The notes: a model not told the origin generated them from the letters alone. A stretch of 64,000 nt of DNA from Tolypothrix sp. PCC 7910 (GCF_011769525.1 NZ_CP050440.1:8415124-8479123); one strand, 5' to 3'; shown: positions 35,719-45,379, counted from the stretch's first letter. Numbers and translations: made by a program.

Positions 35719-37101
35719 TTACGAATTAGTAATTAAACTATTTGCACGCTTTACTTGAGGTCTGGCAATCATTCGCAATCCTGGGGGTGTGGAAAGAGTT
35801 AAGCCACGGCGTACAGGAGATACAGGACGTTTATTTACTAATGAAATTTGAAAATGGGACAGTATTGTTGCTAAAACAATTCTCATTTCATATTGGGCAA
35901 ATGCTAACCCGATACAACGACGATTACCGCCACCAAATGGTAAGTATTCATATGGAGAAAATTGCCTTTCTAAAAAGCGTTCTGGGCGAAATTGATAGGA
36001 ATTTGGGTAAACTTCTTCGCGATGATGCGCTAAATAAATACTGGGGACAATGAAGGTTCCTACAGGTAATTTGTAGCCCATAATTTCAATTGGGGATTTT
36101 ACCAAACGGAAAAATCCATTCATGACAATTGGATAAATCCGCAATGTTTCTTGACAGACTGCTGTTAAATAGGGCAACTTAGCAATACTACTGGCATCAG
36201 GATTGAAACCCAAGGTATCTAGTTCTTGTAGTAACTTTTCCTGCACTTCTGGTAACTGATCAATCCAGTAAAAAGCCCATGTTAATGCAGACGCAGTAGT
36301 TTCATGTCCTGCAACCAATAATGTCATTAATTCATCACGTAATTCTAAATCTGACATTGGTTGCCCGTCTTCATAACGAGCAGCCATCATCAAACTGAGG
36401 ATATCTTGACGATTTTGATTAGATTCAGCGCGACGTTCTGCAATCAAATCATAAATTAATTGGTCAATTTTTTGCAGTTGGCGAACTACTTTACCCCAGG
36501 GACTCCATGCACCTAAATCTTGTCGCATAAATTGAAACATGAATGCTCCAAACATTGCGGGAGAACTGATGAAATCCAGCACAGAACTGAGCATTTGCCG
36601 CATTTGTTGAAAACGCGGCCCTTCATCTAAACCAAACACTACTCGTAAAATCACACGCAAGGTAATTTCTTGTATGGAGTTACGGATATTGAAAGGTTTG
36701 CCAATCTGCCATTCGTTACTTACTTGCTCAGCGATTTCACGAATATCTTGGCCGTAAGCCCGCATTCTTTCGCCATGAAAGGGAGGGGTTAATAGTTGGC
36801 GTTGGCGTTGGTGGCGATCGCCATCGATTAAAATTAAGGAATTATCGCCTAATAACAATCGCAACATCCCGTTACCCCCACCAGTTTGAAAATAACTAGG
36901 ATCGGCAGTAAAAATCTCTTCTAAGGCTTGAGGATGGCTGAAATATACCATCTGGTTGTTGCCATTACTCCAAACAGTGAAGGAGTCACCGTAGATTTTG
37001 GCAAAATCTTCTACATATTGCACTGGTTGAGTCACAAACTTGAAAAGCCGTTGCCAACGCGGTAGTTTTGGCCCATCAGGTAAGCTGTGAGTGAGTGTCA
37101 T
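35719..37101 (-). CDS. Cytochrome P450, CYP110-like
   Basis: A 460-residue heme monooxygenase. The I-helix oxygen motif is AGHETTA (264-270), the K-helix ExxR is E318-TLR321, the PERF-like motif is FRPERF (371-376), and the heme thiolate is Cys396 in LPFGGGNRRCIGLAFA. The N-terminus, LPDGPKLPRWQRLFKFVTQP, without a membrane anchor, and the overall pattern resemble the CYP110 family, widespread in filamentous cyanobacteria and able to oxidise fatty acids and terpenes. No redox partner or terpene synthase is next to it. Start ATG 37101. Confidence 0.93.
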   Translation of the reverse strand: MTLTHSLPDGPKLPRWQRLFKFVTQPVQYVEDFAKIYGDSFTVWSNGNNQMVYFSHPQALEEIFTADPSYFQTGGGNGMLRLLLGDNSLILIDGDRHQRQRQLLTPPFHGERMRAYGQDIREIAEQVSNEWQIGKPFNIRNSIQEITLRVILRVVFGLDEGPRFQQMRQMLSSVLDFISSPAMFGAFMFQFMRQDLGAWSPWGKVVRQLQKIDQLIYDLIAERRAESNQNRQDILSLMMAARYEDGQPMSDLELRDELMTLLVAGHETTASALTWAFYWIDQLPEVQEKLLQELDTLGFNPDASSIAKLPYLTAVCQETLRIYPIVMNGFFRLVKSPIEIMGYKLPVGTFIVPSIYLAHHREEVYPNSYQFRPERFLERQFSPYEYLPFGGGNRRCIGLAFAQYEMRIVLATILSHFQISLVNKRPVSPVRRGLTLSTPPGLRMIARPQVKRANSLITNS

Positions 37102-37423
37102 ATAAAATTCCGAGGATGAGATAAGTTACGGCTTTTATTGTTACAAGTTTTTCTAATATTGCGGGCGGAAAAATCCCTCGTAAGATATGAGTATTTGCTA
37201 CTAATTAATTGCCAAATTCTATTAGAATAAAGTTAAACTGATGCACCTCTAGATTGTAAATTTTTACATTTAGGCTGTCATGAGTCATTGGTCATTTGTC
37301 TTTTGTGTTGGCAAAAGACGAAAGAGATTGCTGGCTGCTTGGAATTGTAAGCAAGTGTTAGCAAAATAAGTAGTGGAGGCACAAAGCAGTATATTCTTAT
37401 ATGGCAGCGTCGGAAGTTAAGAA
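37102..37423. other. Divergent spacer between the P450 gene and mcdA
   Basis: 322 bases with a few GTCATTGGTCATTTGTC units near 37280 and otherwise no gene. It must contain the P450 promoter and the mcdAB promoter; neither is obvious. Confidence 0.4.
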
Positions 37424-38062
37424 GTGCCAAACATCATTGCTATACTCAACGGTAAAGGAGGTGTCGGTAAAACGACTACCGCAGTCAATCTGGCTGCTAA
37501 CTTTGCCCAAAAATACAATGTGATTCTGATTGACGCAGATATTCAAGGTTCTGCCAGTTGGTGGTTTGGGCGCAATCAGAACGGTATGGGGTTTGATCTA
37601 TCTCAAGAAACAAATCCGCAACTTTTAGGTGATTTAAGAAAGCTAACAGGTTACGATTTAGTAATAGTGGATACGCCTCCGGCGCTGCACTCTGAAGCAT
37701 TGGCGACGGTAGTAGCGATCGCAGATTATCTCGTTTTACCCACACCACCAGCACCAATGGATCTAACCGTCTTAATTGAGACAGTCAGAAAAGCTGTCAT
37801 TCCTTTGGGAGTTCCCCATCGGGTGCTGCTTACCAAAGTCGATCCGCGGAGTGTTGGGGAAGCAGTTGAGGCGCAAAACACTCTCACGCGATTAGGAATC
37901 CCCGCTTGTAAAACCTTTATCCGCGCCTATAAAGCGCATGAGAGAGCAGCACTAGAGGGTGTGGCGATTACTCAATGGCGAGGTAAACACGCACTGGAAG
38001 CACAGTCAGACTACCGTCGTGTAGCTAATGAATTACAGCTTGATTGGAGGAATAATGGTTAA
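37424..38062 (+). CDS. mcdA: ParA-family ATPase, probable McdA (type 2) carboxysome positioning protein
   Basis: A 212-residue ParA/MinD ATPase. The deviant Walker A KGGVGKTT is at residues 11-18, with signature Lys11 and catalytic Lys16; Walker B-like LVIVDTPPA is near 80-88. McdA-type ATPases bind the nucleoid and move beta-carboxysomes by a Brownian ratchet with McdB. Type 2 McdA keeps the signature Lys, unlike the Synechococcus elongatus type 1 protein. The next gene overlaps by 8 bases and has the marks of McdB, the main reason for this call. A plain plasmid- or chromosome-type ParA is the alternative, but no ParB or parS-like repeats are seen. It starts with GTG 37424. Confidence 0.65.
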   Translation: MPNIIAILNGKGGVGKTTTAVNLAANFAQKYNVILIDADIQGSASWWFGRNQNGMGFDLSQETNPQLLGDLRKLTGYDLVIVDTPPALHSEALATVVAIADYLVLPTPPAPMDLTVLIETVRKAVIPLGVPHRVLLTKVDPRSVGEAVEAQNTLTRLGIPACKTFIRAYKAHERAALEGVAITQWRGKHALEAQSDYRRVANELQLDWRNNG

Positions 38063-38666
38063 AAAACGTCTATCTGATTTATTACAAGAAGAAGCGCAAA
38101 AATTTACGCCATCTGAAGGTGAAACAGCCATTGAGGTAACTGCTGAAGCTGTGAGTGAAGCAGATGTGTCAGCAGAAGAAACATCAACGCATACACCTGA
38201 GCCATCTACTGGGGCTAGGCGTGCAACTCCTACTAAGGCTGATTTAGAAAATACTATTAAAGAGTTAAAAGAAAGTCTCGAAAAATCTCACGAAAAAGAA
38301 GCCACCCTCCAACAGCAAGTTGCAAATTTAGAATCAGCTGTAGCTGAACAAAAAGCAGTAGCAACAAAGTTAACCAAAGAACTTGAGGAAGCCAAACAAG
38401 CTGCTTTACATTTAGCAGAATCTAACTCGAAGCTGATAGAAGAAATTAACTCTTTGAAAGCTGAAAAAGAAAAGTTTACTGAAGCTAATTCTCAGCTTGT
38501 AGCCCAAAGTAATGCTTTAAAACAAAAACAAGAAAGTTATAAACCAGTTAGACCCAGCCATACTCAAGACTATTATAGAAAATCACATAGATCATCTGAA
38601 AAATTGGCAATAACACAACCAGATGAGCCTGAAGATAGTTCTTCGCAAATGTGGTTGCTTGATTGA
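38055..38666 (+). CDS. mcdB: Coiled-coil partner protein, probable McdB (type 2)
   Basis: A 203-residue low-hydrophobicity protein: a conserved-looking basic start ([10 protein letters not shown]), an acidic, Thr/Ala-rich disordered stretch (18-58), one long coiled coil (about 61-163) and a disordered tail ending QMWLLD. The single Trp at 200, four residues from the end, fits the invariant C-terminal Trp reported for McdB proteins, which load on carboxysomes and stimulate McdA. The frame opens 9 codons earlier (ATG 38028), but ATG 38055 has the Shine-Dalgarno GGAGG (38046-38050) and gives an 8-base overlap with mcdA, a sign of translational coupling. A search is needed to prove the name. Confidence 0.62.
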   Translation: MVKKRLSDLLQEEAQKFTPSEGETAIEVTAEAVSEADVSAEETSTHTPEPSTGARRATPTKADLENTIKELKESLEKSHEKEATLQQQVANLESAVAEQKAVATKLTKELEEAKQAALHLAESNSKLIEEINSLKAEKEKFTEANSQLVAQSNALKQKQESYKPVRPSHTQDYYRKSHRSSEKLAITQPDEPEDSSSQMWLLD

Positions 38667-38714
38667 TAATGCTTCCCGTGAATTCTATATAAAAGGGTGT
38701 GTGAGGCGTAGCTG

Positions 38715-38771
38715 TAACGCACCTTTCTGGCGAAAATCTGGATGCGTTACGCTGGCGCTAACGCATTCTAC
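38715..38771. repeat. TAACGCACC...GATGCGTTACGCTGGCG repeat, copy 1
   Basis: TAACGCACC (38715-38723) and GATGCGTTACGCTGGCGCTA (38741-38760), continuing to CTAC at 38771. It recurs exactly 130 bases on, with two mismatches over the 31-base second block. TAACGC and GCGTTA can pair as a hairpin. Confidence 0.85.
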
Positions 38772-38786
38772 CATATTGAAATTGTA

Positions 38787-38815
38787 AGTTGGGTTGAGCA
38801 AGGCAAAACCCAACA
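38787..38815. repeat. GTTGGGTT...AACCCAAC hairpin repeat
   Basis: GTTGGGTT and AACCCAAC flank 'gagcaaggcaa'; a very common dispersed hairpin in cyanobacterial genomes, between the two copies of the TAACGCACC repeat. Confidence 0.7.
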
Positions 38816-38844
38816 TATACCTTTATGATTCTCAACCAGTGTAG

Positions 38845-38901
38845 TAACGCACCATTTGTTCCCCAGGTTTGATGCGTTACGCTGGCGCTAACACATCCTA
38901 C
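38845..38901. repeat. TAACGCACC...GATGCGTTACGCTGGCG repeat, copy 2
   Basis: Second copy, overlapping the 3' end of the hydrolase gene: the stop codon (38888-38890) and the last codons of that gene lie inside it. Confidence 0.85.
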
Positions 38902-39814
38902 GATATTCGGATTCTTGAGAATGGATATCGCTGCCAAATTCTAAAATATTTTGAGCAGTGATTTGTGGCTGTTCTAGGTGAGGAAGATGTCCACAATCTT
39001 GTATCCATACAAGTTGACTGTGGGGAATTGCACGTTTAAATCTTTGAGCATCTTTAGTACCCAAAATCTTATCGGAATCACCCCATAAAATTAATGTCGG
39101 CTGCTGAATTTCTGCTAGTTTTTTAAATTTAAAAGCGCGATAACCACCACTTTTAGTAAAGGCAATTAAAGCTGGACTCCAGTTTGGCATTTGTAGGTGT
39201 AAGGCGGCGCAATCTACACCATCATTCGTTACCAGTTGTTGAGCTTTATAAGCTGCGCGAGAAATGCGATCGCGGACTTTAGGATTACGCAAAAATTCTG
39301 TGGCTAAGTAATCCAAAGGGGGAAACATGAATTTGCTTAAAGGTGAACCACCTTGCAAACCGGCACTATCCATTAATACTAGTTTTTTTACCGCTTCAGG
39401 ATAAGTTAGTGTAAAGTCAATTGCTGCTGCACCCCCCATTGATGCACCGAGCAAAATTACAGGTTGGTTAATTAGGGTTTTCCAAAAATAATAAAGATGG
39501 GTTTTAATTACTGTGGGACTATAGTTAATATTAGACAATCTTTCTGTAAAACCAAAACCCAATAAATCCACAGCCCAAGTTTCATTTTCTGCGGCTAATA
39601 ATGGGAACAGTCGCCGGAATTCTAAAACTGAACTATCAAAGCCATGAATTAATAAAATTGGTACACCACCACTACCTTGATGTACATAGGTGGTATTGAT
39701 TGGTTGAGTAGCTAGGGGAGTTGCGATCGCCTGAGATTGAATACTTTGAGCAAGTGCGATCGCAGCAGGTTCTTGTAATTGCCCAACGGCTGTAGGTAAA
39801 AAACTTGGAAACAT
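38888..39814 (-). CDS. Alpha/beta-fold hydrolase
   Basis: A 308-residue alpha/beta hydrolase with the oxyanion motif IHGFDSS, nucleophile elbow GASMGG (Ser125), acid in WGDSDKILG and His in CGHLPHLEQP: a complete triad. The first 35 residues are Ala/Gln-rich and may be a targeting or linker segment; there is no clear signal peptide. The last residues (EYRRMC and stop) are encoded by a dispersed repeat, so the native C-terminus was probably replaced after about residue 296. The substrate is unknown. It is convergent with mcdAB, with only repeats between. Confidence 0.87.
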   Translation of the reverse strand: MFPSFLPTAVGQLQEPAAIALAQSIQSQAIATPLATQPINTTYVHQGSGGVPILLIHGFDSSVLEFRRLFPLLAAENETWAVDLLGFGFTERLSNINYSPTVIKTHLYYFWKTLINQPVILLGASMGGAAAIDFTLTYPEAVKKLVLMDSAGLQGGSPLSKFMFPPLDYLATEFLRNPKVRDRISRAAYKAQQLVTNDGVDCAALHLQMPNWSPALIAFTKSGGYRAFKFKKLAEIQQPTLILWGDSDKILGTKDAQRFKRAIPHSQLVWIQDCGHLPHLEQPQITAQNILEFGSDIHSQESEYRRMC

Positions 39815-39863
39815 AGACCTCAGTTTACCACACTGTTTGGCCAGTGTTTGTCAATAATTCAGA

Positions 39864-39920
39864 GGGCACAGCATTGCTGTGCCCTACCCATCTGTTACAT
39901 TCTGTTTTCAAATTGGCATT
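39864..39920. repeat. GGGCACAGCA palindrome with TTTTCAAATTGG tail
   Basis: GGGCACAGCA-t-TGCTGTGCCC (39864-39884) is followed by a tail containing CATTCTGTTTTCAAATTGG. It is the same family as the insert at 15835-15936. The stop codon of the next gene lies at its right edge. Confidence 0.75.
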
Positions 39921-40518
39921 ACTTAATCAAATGGAAAGAGTTGAAAAACTTTTGCGTGTCGCTAACTTCAGGAGTTTCTATACTACCAACCATCATAAAA
40001 TATATCTTGTGTCCAATCAGAAAAAAGCGAGTATTATAAATCGTGCCATTTTTTTCATCTTTGACTTTAACTTCTTTACCGGGATATTCTTCAAACTGAA
40101 TATTTTTTTGACTCAATAACTTGCTTTCATTTTCTAACATCCCTTCTAGAAAAGCATCAATTAATTCTCCCGGGGGTGCCTGGCTGACATCAATACCAAA
40201 ATCTGCGTATCCTACAATGAAAGCATTTTTATCTCCGTTAACAGCGTGCATTTTTAACGATTTAACACCTGAGGAATTAGAATTTTCAGGCGGAGACACC
40301 TCTTCTACTTTTCCATTAGGAAAAAGCACAGAAAATTTTCCCTCGGATGAAGAAAATTCTTGCCATGCTGGTGTGGCTGCAATAACGCTTGATGTGGTTA
40401 ATTGCTGAAAATTGTTTACCGTTTTGGCTTCCACATTGGGATTGCTAAGTGTTTCTACTAATACTAAAAATACAGCAGCTAAAAATAATTGGTTCAATTT
40501 ACGGTTTGTTTGTAACAT
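39919..40518 (-). CDS. Exported hypothetical protein
   Basis: A 199-residue protein with a signal peptide (about 1-31, hydrophobic LFLAAVFLVLVETL, possible cleavage after VEA). The mature domain starts WQEFSSSEGKFSVLFPNGK, a motif I associate with secreted cyanobacterial proteins of PsbP/Mog1-like shape, and ends in FFLIGHKIYFMMVGS and FFNSFHLIK. No catalytic residues stand out. The function is unknown. Its stop is at the edge of a dispersed repeat, so its 3' end may also have been reshaped. Start ATG 40518. Confidence 0.75.
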   Translation of the reverse strand: MLQTNRKLNQLFLAAVFLVLVETLSNPNVEAKTVNNFQQLTTSSVIAATPAWQEFSSSEGKFSVLFPNGKVEEVSPPENSNSSGVKSLKMHAVNGDKNAFIVGYADFGIDVSQAPPGELIDAFLEGMLENESKLLSQKNIQFEEYPGKEVKVKDEKNGTIYNTRFFLIGHKIYFMMVGSIETPEVSDTQKFFNSFHLIK

Positions 40519-40657
40519 TTGATTGTCTATTTAAATTGACAATTCCATTAAAGCTGCTATTTATACAGATAAAAAGGGAGATATCTCTGAATTTGTGTGG
40601 TTTTATTGTAAGTTTTTGCAAAAATAAAATAACTAGGTTGGCGAAATTAAAGAATTT

Positions 40658-40712
40658 GTCATTAGTCATTATTCATTGGTCATTGGTCATTGGTCATTGG
40701 TCATTGGTCAGG
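40658..40712. repeat. GTCATTG tandem repeats
   Basis: Six to seven GTCATTG(GTCATTG) heptamers end at the 3' end of the response-regulator gene, whose stop lies at 40708-40710. Confidence 0.85.
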
Positions 40713-41091
40713 GTTTCAATTCCCATCCTAAAGTTTGTGCTACCTCGTTAGATATATTAATGGGGTTGAAAGGTTTGGCAATCACGCCAGCGACACCCAT
40801 CTGGGCAAAACGACGGCGATCGCTCGGTTGTACTTTTGCGGTTAACAGTACTATGGGAATCTGTTGTGTAACAGGGTCAGATTGCAGTTTGTGAAAGACA
40901 TCAAATCCATTCATATCAGGCATAGAAATATCTAACAGGATTGCATCCCAATGACCTGTTTTTACTGTGACTAATGCTTCACTACCAGACTCAGCTGTGC
41001 TGACTTGCCATCCTGCTATTTCTTCTAACGATACTTGGATAATACGACGAATATCAGGTTCATCATCAACAATTAAAAGGCGTTTTGTCAT
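40708..41091 (-). CDS. Single-domain response regulator (REC only)
   Basis: A 127-residue receiver domain without an output domain. The acidic pocket is D9-D10, the phosphoacceptor Asp54 (LLDISMP), the switch Thr84 and Lys106 (AKPFNP). It is 69 bases downstream of the large PAS kinase on the same strand and is the likely phosphate acceptor for it. CheY-like proteins of this type pass phosphate on or bind a partner protein. Start ATG 41091. Confidence 0.93.
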   Translation of the reverse strand: MTKRLLIVDDEPDIRRIIQVSLEEIAGWQVSTAESGSEALVTVKTGHWDAILLDISMPDMNGFDVFHKLQSDPVTQQIPIVLLTAKVQPSDRRRFAQMGVAGVIAKPFNPINISNEVAQTLGWELKP

Positions 41092-41160
41092 AACTAGTTA
41101 AGCAAAATAAAAATAATAGGTAAAAGTCAGACAACTCTTAACAGATGCAATTATATGTAA

Positions 41161-44100
41161 TTAATTTTGTTTACTTAATTTTCGCTGACTGAGTGGCAAC
41201 GTAAAATAAAAAGTGCTTCCTTGCGCCAAAACACTTTCTACCCAGATATAGCCGCCATGCTGTTGGACGATGCTTTTACAGATTGCTAAGCCTAACCCTG
41301 TTCCTCCTTTTTGGCGAGAATCGGAGACATCAACTTGTTGAAACCTGCCGAAGATAGTCTCTAATTTATCAGTGGGAATACCTCGCCCTTGATCTTTAAC
41401 AGAGAAGAGAATATAAGGGCCAGTAATAGAGAACTTTGTTTGTTTTAAGTTTAATTCCGCAGTTGCTAACTCTGCGGTGAGCCAAACTGTGCTGTTGGCA
41501 GGAGAAAATTTGATCGCATTGCTGAGGAGGTTGATGAGAGTTTGAACGATCGCATCGGGTGCAGCAGTAATGGTAACAAACAAGGGGGTGAATTCGAGGT
41601 TAATTGCGGCTTGGGTAGCGATAACTTGCACAGTTTCCACTGCTTGCTGCATTAAAGTATTAATTTGGCAGGTTTCCATGATTAACTGAGTTTTACCAGA
41701 GTCCAAACGTTCTAAGTCAAGAATGTCGTTGACTAGACGCACTAGGCGATCGCAGTTATTCAAGGCGATGGTAAGCATTTCTTTAGCGCGTTCTGGGCGC
41801 TTTTCAAAAATTCCTGTTCCTAGCATTCCCAAAGCGCCATGAATAGCTGTTAAAGGTGTGCGAAGTTCATGACTGACGACAGAGATAAACTCGTCTTTCA
41901 TTTGGTCGATTTGCTGGCGTTCGCGCTGTGCAGCTTGTTGTTCGCTGATGTCCTGAATTTGAGCAACAAAGTATAGAGGCTGACGATTCTGATCTCTTAC
42001 CAAAGAGACGCTGATGAGAATCCAGATAATAGACCTGTTTTTATGGATATAACGTTGTTTTAGTTGATATATGCGGTGTTTTTCTTTTAATACTTGCGTT
42101 GCGGCTGCTAAATTGGTCGAAATATCATCGGGATGGGTAATTTCTAGGGAATTTAGCCTTAACAGTTCTGCTTCGCTATAGCCTACCATTTCACACAAGG
42201 AACGATTGACTTGTAAAAACTGCCCATGAGGGGAAATTAAAGCCATACCAATCGCCGCATCATCAAAGGCGCGACGGAATTTTTCTTCACTTTCTCGCAG
42301 TGCAGCTTCTACTTGTTTGCGTTCGCTGATATCTGAAGAAACGGCGGTGACAACCCAACATTTTTGGGCTTCATCCCAACGAGAACTCGAAGTTTGAGAG
42401 ATCCAACAGATGCTCCCATCCTTGTGGTACAGCCGATATTCATAAGTCCCAGTTTGTTCAGCAAAAATGTTAGCAAAGACAGCCTCTTGCATCATTTGCC
42501 AATCTTCTGGGAAAATCTGGCTGATCCAAAGGTTGTTATTTCTGAGTTCCGCTGGTGTGTATCCAGAAATGAATTCGCAACCCGCTGAGACATGAGTGAT
42601 ATCCCAGGTGCGATCAGGAAACACGCGTATACTAGTAATGATAGCGCTGACGCTGTTTAAGATATCGTTGAGTTTAGCTTGGGAAGCTTGCAGTGCTAAT
42701 TCTAGTTGTTTGCGATCGCTAATATCTTGCGCGACTCCATGCCAAATAATCTCACCGTTTGCTCGTCTTTCCGGACGAGAATTTGCCTGAATCCATTTAA
42801 TCTTGCCTGAAGGCGTAATGATCCGCCATTCATATTTAAACAGTTGCAACGCTGCCATACTGCGTGCGATCGCCTGCTGATAAGCCAACCGATCCTCAGG
42901 ATGAATCTCGTTAAAAATAATTGCTGGATTTTGCAGCGCCTCTACTACTGGAATTTCATAAATTTCTTCAAAAGCCGGGCTAAGATACTCATACCTCACA
43001 GGCCCGGGGCCACTTTTATTTTCGACTACTGTATAAATAATTACTGGAGAAGCATCTGCCAAATTCTGAAGTCTGGCTTCACTCTGCTGTAGTTCGGCAG
43101 CGATGCGCTTGTTATCAGTAATATCTGTAACCCGGACAAGATACATGGATTGCCCTGCTACCTGAATCATTTTGACTGCTAAATTGCCCCAAAAGGAATT
43201 TCCCTTGTTCGTCAGGTATTCCACTTCCCGACTCCAAAATCCCTGCTGTTCGATTTCAATAGCAATCTCTGCTAGTTCTTCGTTTGTGAACTGCCGTTTT
43301 TGTAAAATATTTCCTTGAATGCCAATTAATTGGGCTTTACTTTCTACCTCAAACAATTCCACAGATCGCTGATTGCAATCCAGAATCCTTCTGTTTGGGG
43401 GTGGTTCTACCAAGAAGATAGCATCGGCAGATTCATGAAAAATTGCTTCTCGCAAATCTCGGACTTGTTTGAGTTCTAGTTCTACCTGTTTGCGTTTTGT
43501 GTAGTCTTTAAACACAGATAGGATGTAAGGCTTGCCTTCTAACTCAATCCATTCCGAAGAAATTAAGCCAATTTTGATTTCCCCTGATTTGGTTCGCAAT
43601 TCCAACTCAAAATTGTATACACGCTGCTCGGATTGTAATAAGTGGCACATTTGTGAGAGTTTTTCCGGTTTTACTGCTATTCCCAGTTCTAAAGGAGTAT
43701 GATCAACCACCTCAGCACGGGAATAACCAGTTATTTCTAAAAAGCGATCATTTACTTCGACATAGCAGCCAGTCTCGAAGCTAATAATATGAATAAAATC
43801 AGGGCTATTGCGGAAAATTTTGGCGAATTTGTCTTCAGATTCATTCAGAGCTAATTTGGCGCGTTCCAAGGCTTTTTTGAGGTCTTGGGCTGTCTGGTTA
43901 AAAGATTGAGTTAGTAACTGGAGTTCTGCGATCGCAATTTTTTCTGATAGGGGTTGCTGCCATTCTCCTTGGGCTAAAGCCTGACTAGCTTGGCTGAGAC
44001 GCACAATCGGTTTGGTAATCCTACTTGCCGTAAATATACCAGTAGCGATAGTAGCAAATAAAGTTAGGCAACATAAGATCAGCGTCTGAGATTTATTCGC

Positions 44101-45174
44101 CTCAATTTCTTGCATAAAATCGGATGCTGGTACCACTGTTACCACTAGCCAATCCAAGCCATAGCGATCGCTGTAAGGAGAGATTTGAACAAAATGCCGT
44201 TTTTGGTCAATCTCTAAACTCAGTTGGGTATTTTTGTCTATGTGACGGAAGCTACCATACTTTTTGAGGATTTGTTGAGCAAGCGATCGCGTTTGTACAT
44301 CTTGACTCTGCACAGCTGGCAATCTTTGCAGTTGACCTTTTCCCTGAGATAAATAAGGTAGTTCTAAAGTAGAAGTCGCTACCAAATCTCCAGAACGTTC
44401 CAGAATAAATGCTTTACCTGAAGTAGAGAAATGCAAATTATCTAAAAAAGTGCTGATTTCTGACAACAATACATCAGAATAAAATACACCTTGGAATTTA
44501 CCGCCGCGATCATAAATAGGAGCCAGCGCCATAATTCCTAAACAAGGACTTACTGTATGCAGAAAAATTGGCGACCAAGTTTGTTTTTTAGCCATTTTGG
44601 CATAAAGATACCAAGGTAGCTGGCGATTATCAACTTCTAGGGTGTATACAAGTTTTTTCGCTTGGCCTTTGGAGTCAACCAGATAATGTTTCCGTTTGCC
44701 TAAATGAGACTTTTGCAGTTCGCTCAAGAAAACAGTCCCAATCGATAAGTCTTCTTTTGTCAGATTTTTTGCTTGTTCCACTATCTCTTGACTTTGAAGC
44801 CGTCCGTAACCAATTTGTTCGCCCTGTGCATTGACAAAGAGGCTACTACCCAGCAATGGAGATAGGGTAATTTGCTGCCACAAGTAGTTACGTAATTGCT
44901 GAAAATCTTGGGGGTTAACACTTTTTTGCTGTACAGCTTGAGCGTTAATCGCTATTGCTTGCTGCTGAGTTTGCAAATAAATATCCAGGCGATCGCTAAT
45001 GTGGTGGCTAACTTCATGTATCAGCTGATTAGCTAAATTTTCAACCGCTTGCTCACCGTTGTGATAAGACAGATAACCCACCAGACCAACTGCTCCAATT
45101 GTTTGCAACACAAAAGGAATCACTAATATCCACCGCAAAGTAATTTTCGTCAGGGAAGGACGTAGAAGAAACAT
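41161..45174 (-). CDS. Large membrane sensor kinase: dCache, HAMP, five PAS, HisKA, HATPase
   Basis: A 1337-residue sensor kinase from ATG 45174. Helix 1 is at about 12-34, then a dCache-like periplasmic sensor (about 35-360), helix 2 near 370-390 and HAMP. About five PAS/PAC units follow, opening FRNSPDFIHII, FHESADAIFLV, DASPVIIYTV, LNSVSAIITSI and FDDAAIGMALI. HisKA has phospho-His1102 (SHELRTPLTAIHG), and HATPase has DQGRGIP and GGTGLGLAI. The frame continues 24 codons upstream to 45246, but that part is encoded by tandem repeats and reads as Pro/Leu runs, so it is rejected. It is divergent from ccmK3 by about 205 bases and co-directional with the REC protein. Its sensor region resembles the hybrid kinase at 48165-51557. 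Confidence 0.92.
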   Translation of the reverse strand: MFLLRPSLTKITLRWILVIPFVLQTIGAVGLVGYLSYHNGEQAVENLANQLIHEVSHHISDRLDIYLQTQQQAIAINAQAVQQKSVNPQDFQQLRNYLWQQITLSPLLGSSLFVNAQGEQIGYGRLQSQEIVEQAKNLTKEDLSIGTVFLSELQKSHLGKRKHYLVDSKGQAKKLVYTLEVDNRQLPWYLYAKMAKKQTWSPIFLHTVSPCLGIMALAPIYDRGGKFQGVFYSDVLLSEISTFLDNLHFSTSGKAFILERSGDLVATSTLELPYLSQGKGQLQRLPAVQSQDVQTRSLAQQILKKYGSFRHIDKNTQLSLEIDQKRHFVQISPYSDRYGLDWLVVTVVPASDFMQEIEANKSQTLILCCLTLFATIATGIFTASRITKPIVRLSQASQALAQGEWQQPLSEKIAIAELQLLTQSFNQTAQDLKKALERAKLALNESEDKFAKIFRNSPDFIHIISFETGCYVEVNDRFLEITGYSRAEVVDHTPLELGIAVKPEKLSQMCHLLQSEQRVYNFELELRTKSGEIKIGLISSEWIELEGKPYILSVFKDYTKRKQVELELKQVRDLREAIFHESADAIFLVEPPPNRRILDCNQRSVELFEVESKAQLIGIQGNILQKRQFTNEELAEIAIEIEQQGFWSREVEYLTNKGNSFWGNLAVKMIQVAGQSMYLVRVTDITDNKRIAAELQQSEARLQNLADASPVIIYTVVENKSGPGPVRYEYLSPAFEEIYEIPVVEALQNPAIIFNEIHPEDRLAYQQAIARSMAALQLFKYEWRIITPSGKIKWIQANSRPERRANGEIIWHGVAQDISDRKQLELALQASQAKLNDILNSVSAIITSIRVFPDRTWDITHVSAGCEFISGYTPAELRNNNLWISQIFPEDWQMMQEAVFANIFAEQTGTYEYRLYHKDGSICWISQTSSSRWDEAQKCWVVTAVSSDISERKQVEAALRESEEKFRRAFDDAAIGMALISPHGQFLQVNRSLCEMVGYSEAELLRLNSLEITHPDDISTNLAAATQVLKEKHRIYQLKQRYIHKNRSIIWILISVSLVRDQNRQPLYFVAQIQDISEQQAAQRERQQIDQMKDEFISVVSHELRTPLTAIHGALGMLGTGIFEKRPERAKEMLTIALNNCDRLVRLVNDILDLERLDSGKTQLIMETCQINTLMQQAVETVQVIATQAAINLEFTPLFVTITAAPDAIVQTLINLLSNAIKFSPANSTVWLTAELATAELNLKQTKFSITGPYILFSVKDQGRGIPTDKLETIFGRFQQVDVSDSRQKGGTGLGLAICKSIVQQHGGYIWVESVLAQGSTFYFTLPLSQRKLSKQN

Positions 45175-45175
45175 A

Positions 45176-45290
45176 GGAGCAGGGCGAAGAGGCAGGGAGC
45201 AAGGGAGCAGGGGGCAAGGGAGCAAGGGAGAAATTCCCATTACCAATTACCAATTACCAATTACCAATGCCCCATGCCCAATGCCCCAAG
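45176..45290. repeat. Tandem repeats between the PAS kinase and ccmK3
   Basis: Three repeat types in a row: AGGGAGCAAGGGAGCAGG units (45190-45232), ATTACCA units (45238-45267) and CCCATGCCCAATGCCCC (45268-45288). They lie in the shared divergent promoter region. Confidence 0.88.
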
Positions 45291-45379
45291 TATCCAAGAA
45301 AGTTGAGGCAAATGTCAAAATTGGGACTAAAGCCTCGTACAATTGATATCACTTATGCTTCACTCAGGAGAGTCTAGCC

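Noticed and set aside
37424..38062. Reading the ParA protein as a plasmid partition marker (integrated plasmid)
   Set aside because: No ParB, replication gene or iterons nearby; the neighbouring genes are chromosomal housekeeping types.
41161..45246. The longer start of the PAS kinase at 45246
   Set aside because: The extra 24 codons are Pro/Leu runs from tandem repeats; the ATG at 45174 gives a normal membrane protein start.
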